Shown: in pieces, positions 34,400-36,022 of the stretch
Position numbering within the stretch: position 1 is the stretch's first letter
Layout: every line of letters begins with the position of its first letter
NCBI GenBank assembly: GCA_937893145.1
Contig: CALBJW010000135.1
Location: 1-36,022, forward strand
Source of the DNA: an uncultured Prevotellaceae bacterium
GTDB taxonomy: Bacteria; Bacteroidota; Bacteroidia; Bacteroidales; Bacteroidaceae
Reading direction: 5' to 3'
Length of the DNA: 36,022 bases
The notes under the pieces: generated by a model
The model's input: only the letters and a program-made list of their open reading frames with translations
Database searches by the model: none
What the model was told of the DNA's origin: nothing
Translations under genes and position numbers: made by a program

Positions 34400-34420
34400 C
34401 GATATACGGATGCTACGGGA

Positions 34421-36022
34421 TTAGTACTGAGATACCTTAACGTCGCTGATAGTGACATCATTGAAGTATGTGTTGATAGACCAACAGTTCTTCTGAAGAC
34501 CGTAGATACGCTGAGTGCAACCATAGTCGCCGTTAATGTACATTGTGACAACAGAGTTATCAGTGTAGATATCAACATGGTAAGTATTGTCAGCAGGACG
34601 TGGGAAGATGTAGCCATCAGCACCAGGGATGAAGCCCTTGCCCATATAGCCGTTCTGTTCGAAGTTGACCTTGCGACGACCATTCTCCCACTCTGGGTTG
34701 ACAACGAGAGTGTAGTACTTTCCATCTTCAGCCTCAATCTGAGTTGGCTGACCAGAGTTCTTGTCAATTTCAGTAACAAGTCTTGAACCGCGACAGAAGC
34801 TGATGCCGAAGCGGTCGCCATCGTTAGCAGTCTTAGCTGTGAACGAGATGTGGTTGTGTGTGCCGAGACGGTTGTACCAAACACAGTCTTCTTCAGTCTT
34901 CATAACCTTAACCTCTACAGGCTTGTTGTACTTAGCAGCCATTGCAGGTACCTCACCTATTGTAAGTGTACCGTCAGCATGCTGAATGAGCTTGTGGCAA
35001 ACGAGAGCACCTGACCATTCTGGCTCGTTCTTCTGACCATTCTGCCCATTACCTACGTTGATATTCTTGTCATCGTTAGTTACACCTGAACGATATGGAG
35101 ACCAACCCCAGATGTAACGGTCTGTACCATTGGAAGCAGTCTTACCTGCATAGAAAGCACGAGAGTCGAGAACACCTTCCTTGTCATCCTTTGGCCACCA
35201 GCGACCTGGATCAGTGAAGCAGATTTTCAAGTCCCACCATGACTTAGCCATCATGTACTTAACCTTGCGGCTCCAATCTGTACGCAAAGCTTCGCTATAA
35301 ACGAGATACCAGTAGTCGCCCATCTTGAAGATGTCTGGACACTCACACATACGGTCCCAAATCATAGGGAAACTGCCTACGTGAGTCCAGTCCTTCATGT
35401 TGTCTGATTCGAACTCAGCGAACTTGAGGTTGCTTGAGATAACCATGTGCCACTTGCCATCTTCCGCCTTGAAGATCTGTGGGTCGCGGAAATCTGTATC
35501 AGAATAGCCATAATCAGCACCCTTGAGAACCCATGCCTTATCCTTAGTCCAGGTCTTGAAGTCTGGTGATGTTGCACGCATCACTACTTCCTTTGTAGTG
35601 TGGCCTGTGTAGTAGATGTAGTAGAGACCATCAGCCTCGTTGTATAAAGCGCAACCTGTACCGAGAGCAGCATCAGCCTCGCCTCTTGACTTACCTGTAG
35701 GGAGCACCTCGCCGAGTCCCTGATAGTTAGCGCAGTCCTTAGTGCTAACACCATAGAATGGGTGGAAGCAGTAAGGGTCGTTGTTGTTGAACTCCTGAAG
35801 ATAGAGAATCTTGAACTCGCCTGCCTTCTGATCGTAGAATGGCATAGGGTCACCTACACGACCGATTTCTGGCTTGTAGTAAGTGCTGAAGCTTGCATCC
35901 TCAGTAGGAGTGAAGAACGTTGTTGTGCCGTTCCAATCCTTAGGAGTATCACCTTCGAATTTTTCTCCGCTGCACGCTGTCAGCGTGAGAGCTGACAGCA
36001 TGAGACCTGATAATATGATATT
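34421..36022 (-). CDS. GH32 surface lipoprotein, endo-levanase-like (5' end outside window)
   Basis: The frame is open to the right edge. The in-window ATG at 36001 is preceded by in-frame NIILSGL, so the true start, probably a typical lipoprotein signal, lies a few codons beyond the window. The lipobox LTAC gives the anchor cysteine (residue 10 counted from the 36001 ATG). Key residues on that count are D51 in RVGDPMPFYD, RDP at 172-174 (TDFRDPQIF) and acid/base E220 in CECPDIFKMGDYWYL. Together with LDSRAFYAGKTASNGTDRYIWGW and the C-terminal QKNCWSINTY-DVTISDV, these resemble, from memory, the surface endo-levanase BT1760 of B. thetaiotaomicron. It would cut beta-2,6-fructan outside the cell for the downstream GH32 enzymes and permease. 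Confidence 0.87.
   Translation of the reverse strand, partial: NIILSGLMLSALTLTACSGEKFEGDTPKDWNGTTTFFTPTEDASFSTYYKPEIGRVGDPMPFYDQKAGEFKILYLQEFNNNDPYCFHPFYGVSTKDCANYQGLGEVLPTGKSRGEADAALGTGCALYNEADGLYYIYYTGHTTKEVVMRATSPDFKTWTKDKAWVLKGADYGYSDTDFRDPQIFKAEDGKWHMVISSNLKFAEFESDNMKDWTHVGSFPMIWDRMCECPDIFKMGDYWYLVYSEALRTDWSRKVKYMMAKSWWDLKICFTDPGRWWPKDDKEGVLDSRAFYAGKTASNGTDRYIWGWSPYRSGVTNDDKNINVGNGQNGQKNEPEWSGALVCHKLIQHADGTLTIGEVPAMAAKYNKPVEVKVMKTEEDCVWYNRLGTHNHISFTAKTANDGDRFGISFCRGSRLVTEIDKNSGQPTQIEAEDGKYYTLVVNPEWENGRRKVNFEQNGYMGKGFIPGADGYIFPRPADNTYHVDIYTDNSVVTMYINGDYGCTQRIYGLQKNCWSINTYFNDVTISDVKVSQY

Overview
The window looks like a chromosomal, glycan-degradation region of a Bacteroidota genome, most probably a gut or rumen Prevotella-type organism. 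The reasons are: many secreted glycoside hydrolases (GHs) with lipobox or Sec signals; a hybrid two-component system (HTCS) regulator; promoters of the Bacteroidota type (TTTG / TAnnTTTG); no clear Shine-Dalgarno sequences; and short C-terminal tails of the form 'Y-x-L-x-G ... G-x-x-I-K-x-G-x-K' that I associate with Prevotella. No rRNA, tRNA, CRISPR array, transposase or SusC/SusD pair is visible.

Region A (1-531) is non-coding and carries a dense set of palindromic, 11-bp-periodic repeats. Region B (532-19349) is a hemicellulose-type cluster. On the minus strand, in order of transcription, it holds GH5 endoglucanase, HTCS, a binding-domain protein, GH43+CBM6, GH29 fucosidase, a chimeric gene relic, GH35, a collapsed GH29 pseudogene and GH2 beta-galactosidase. 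A GH3 beta-glucosidase diverges from GH5 on the plus strand. GH5+GH3+GH2/GH35+GH43+GH29 with an HTCS is the activity set expected for fucosylated xyloglucan, but alpha-xylosidase (GH31) and SusCD are absent here, so the substrate is inferred. Two gene relics and two REP-like insertions inside intact genes show an actively eroding locus.

Region C (19350-19967) has no protein gene. It holds a long inverted-repeat element (copy 1), structured sequence, an orphan Bacteroidota-type promoter and the terminator of the GH53 gene.

Region D (19968-28246) is a type I arabinogalactan/arabinan module. A GH53 endo-galactanase and a GH51-GH43 fusion (arabinofuranosidase plus predicted endo-arabinanase) diverge from a promoter region with 21-bp-spaced direct repeats. 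A membrane-spanning propeller/AraC regulator with no kinase or receiver, preceded by a STAS protein gene, lies convergent to the fusion gene.

Region E (28387-29616) is an acidic-tailed lipoprotein of unknown function. Region F (29816-36022) is a fructan module on the minus strand: a GH32 lipoprotein resembling surface endo-levanases (cut by the window edge), an atypical GH32, a canonical GH32 and an MFS sugar permease. The second copy of the inverted-repeat element sits between the last two. Together the window covers xyloglucan-like, pectin side-chain and fructan degradation in plant-fed communities.
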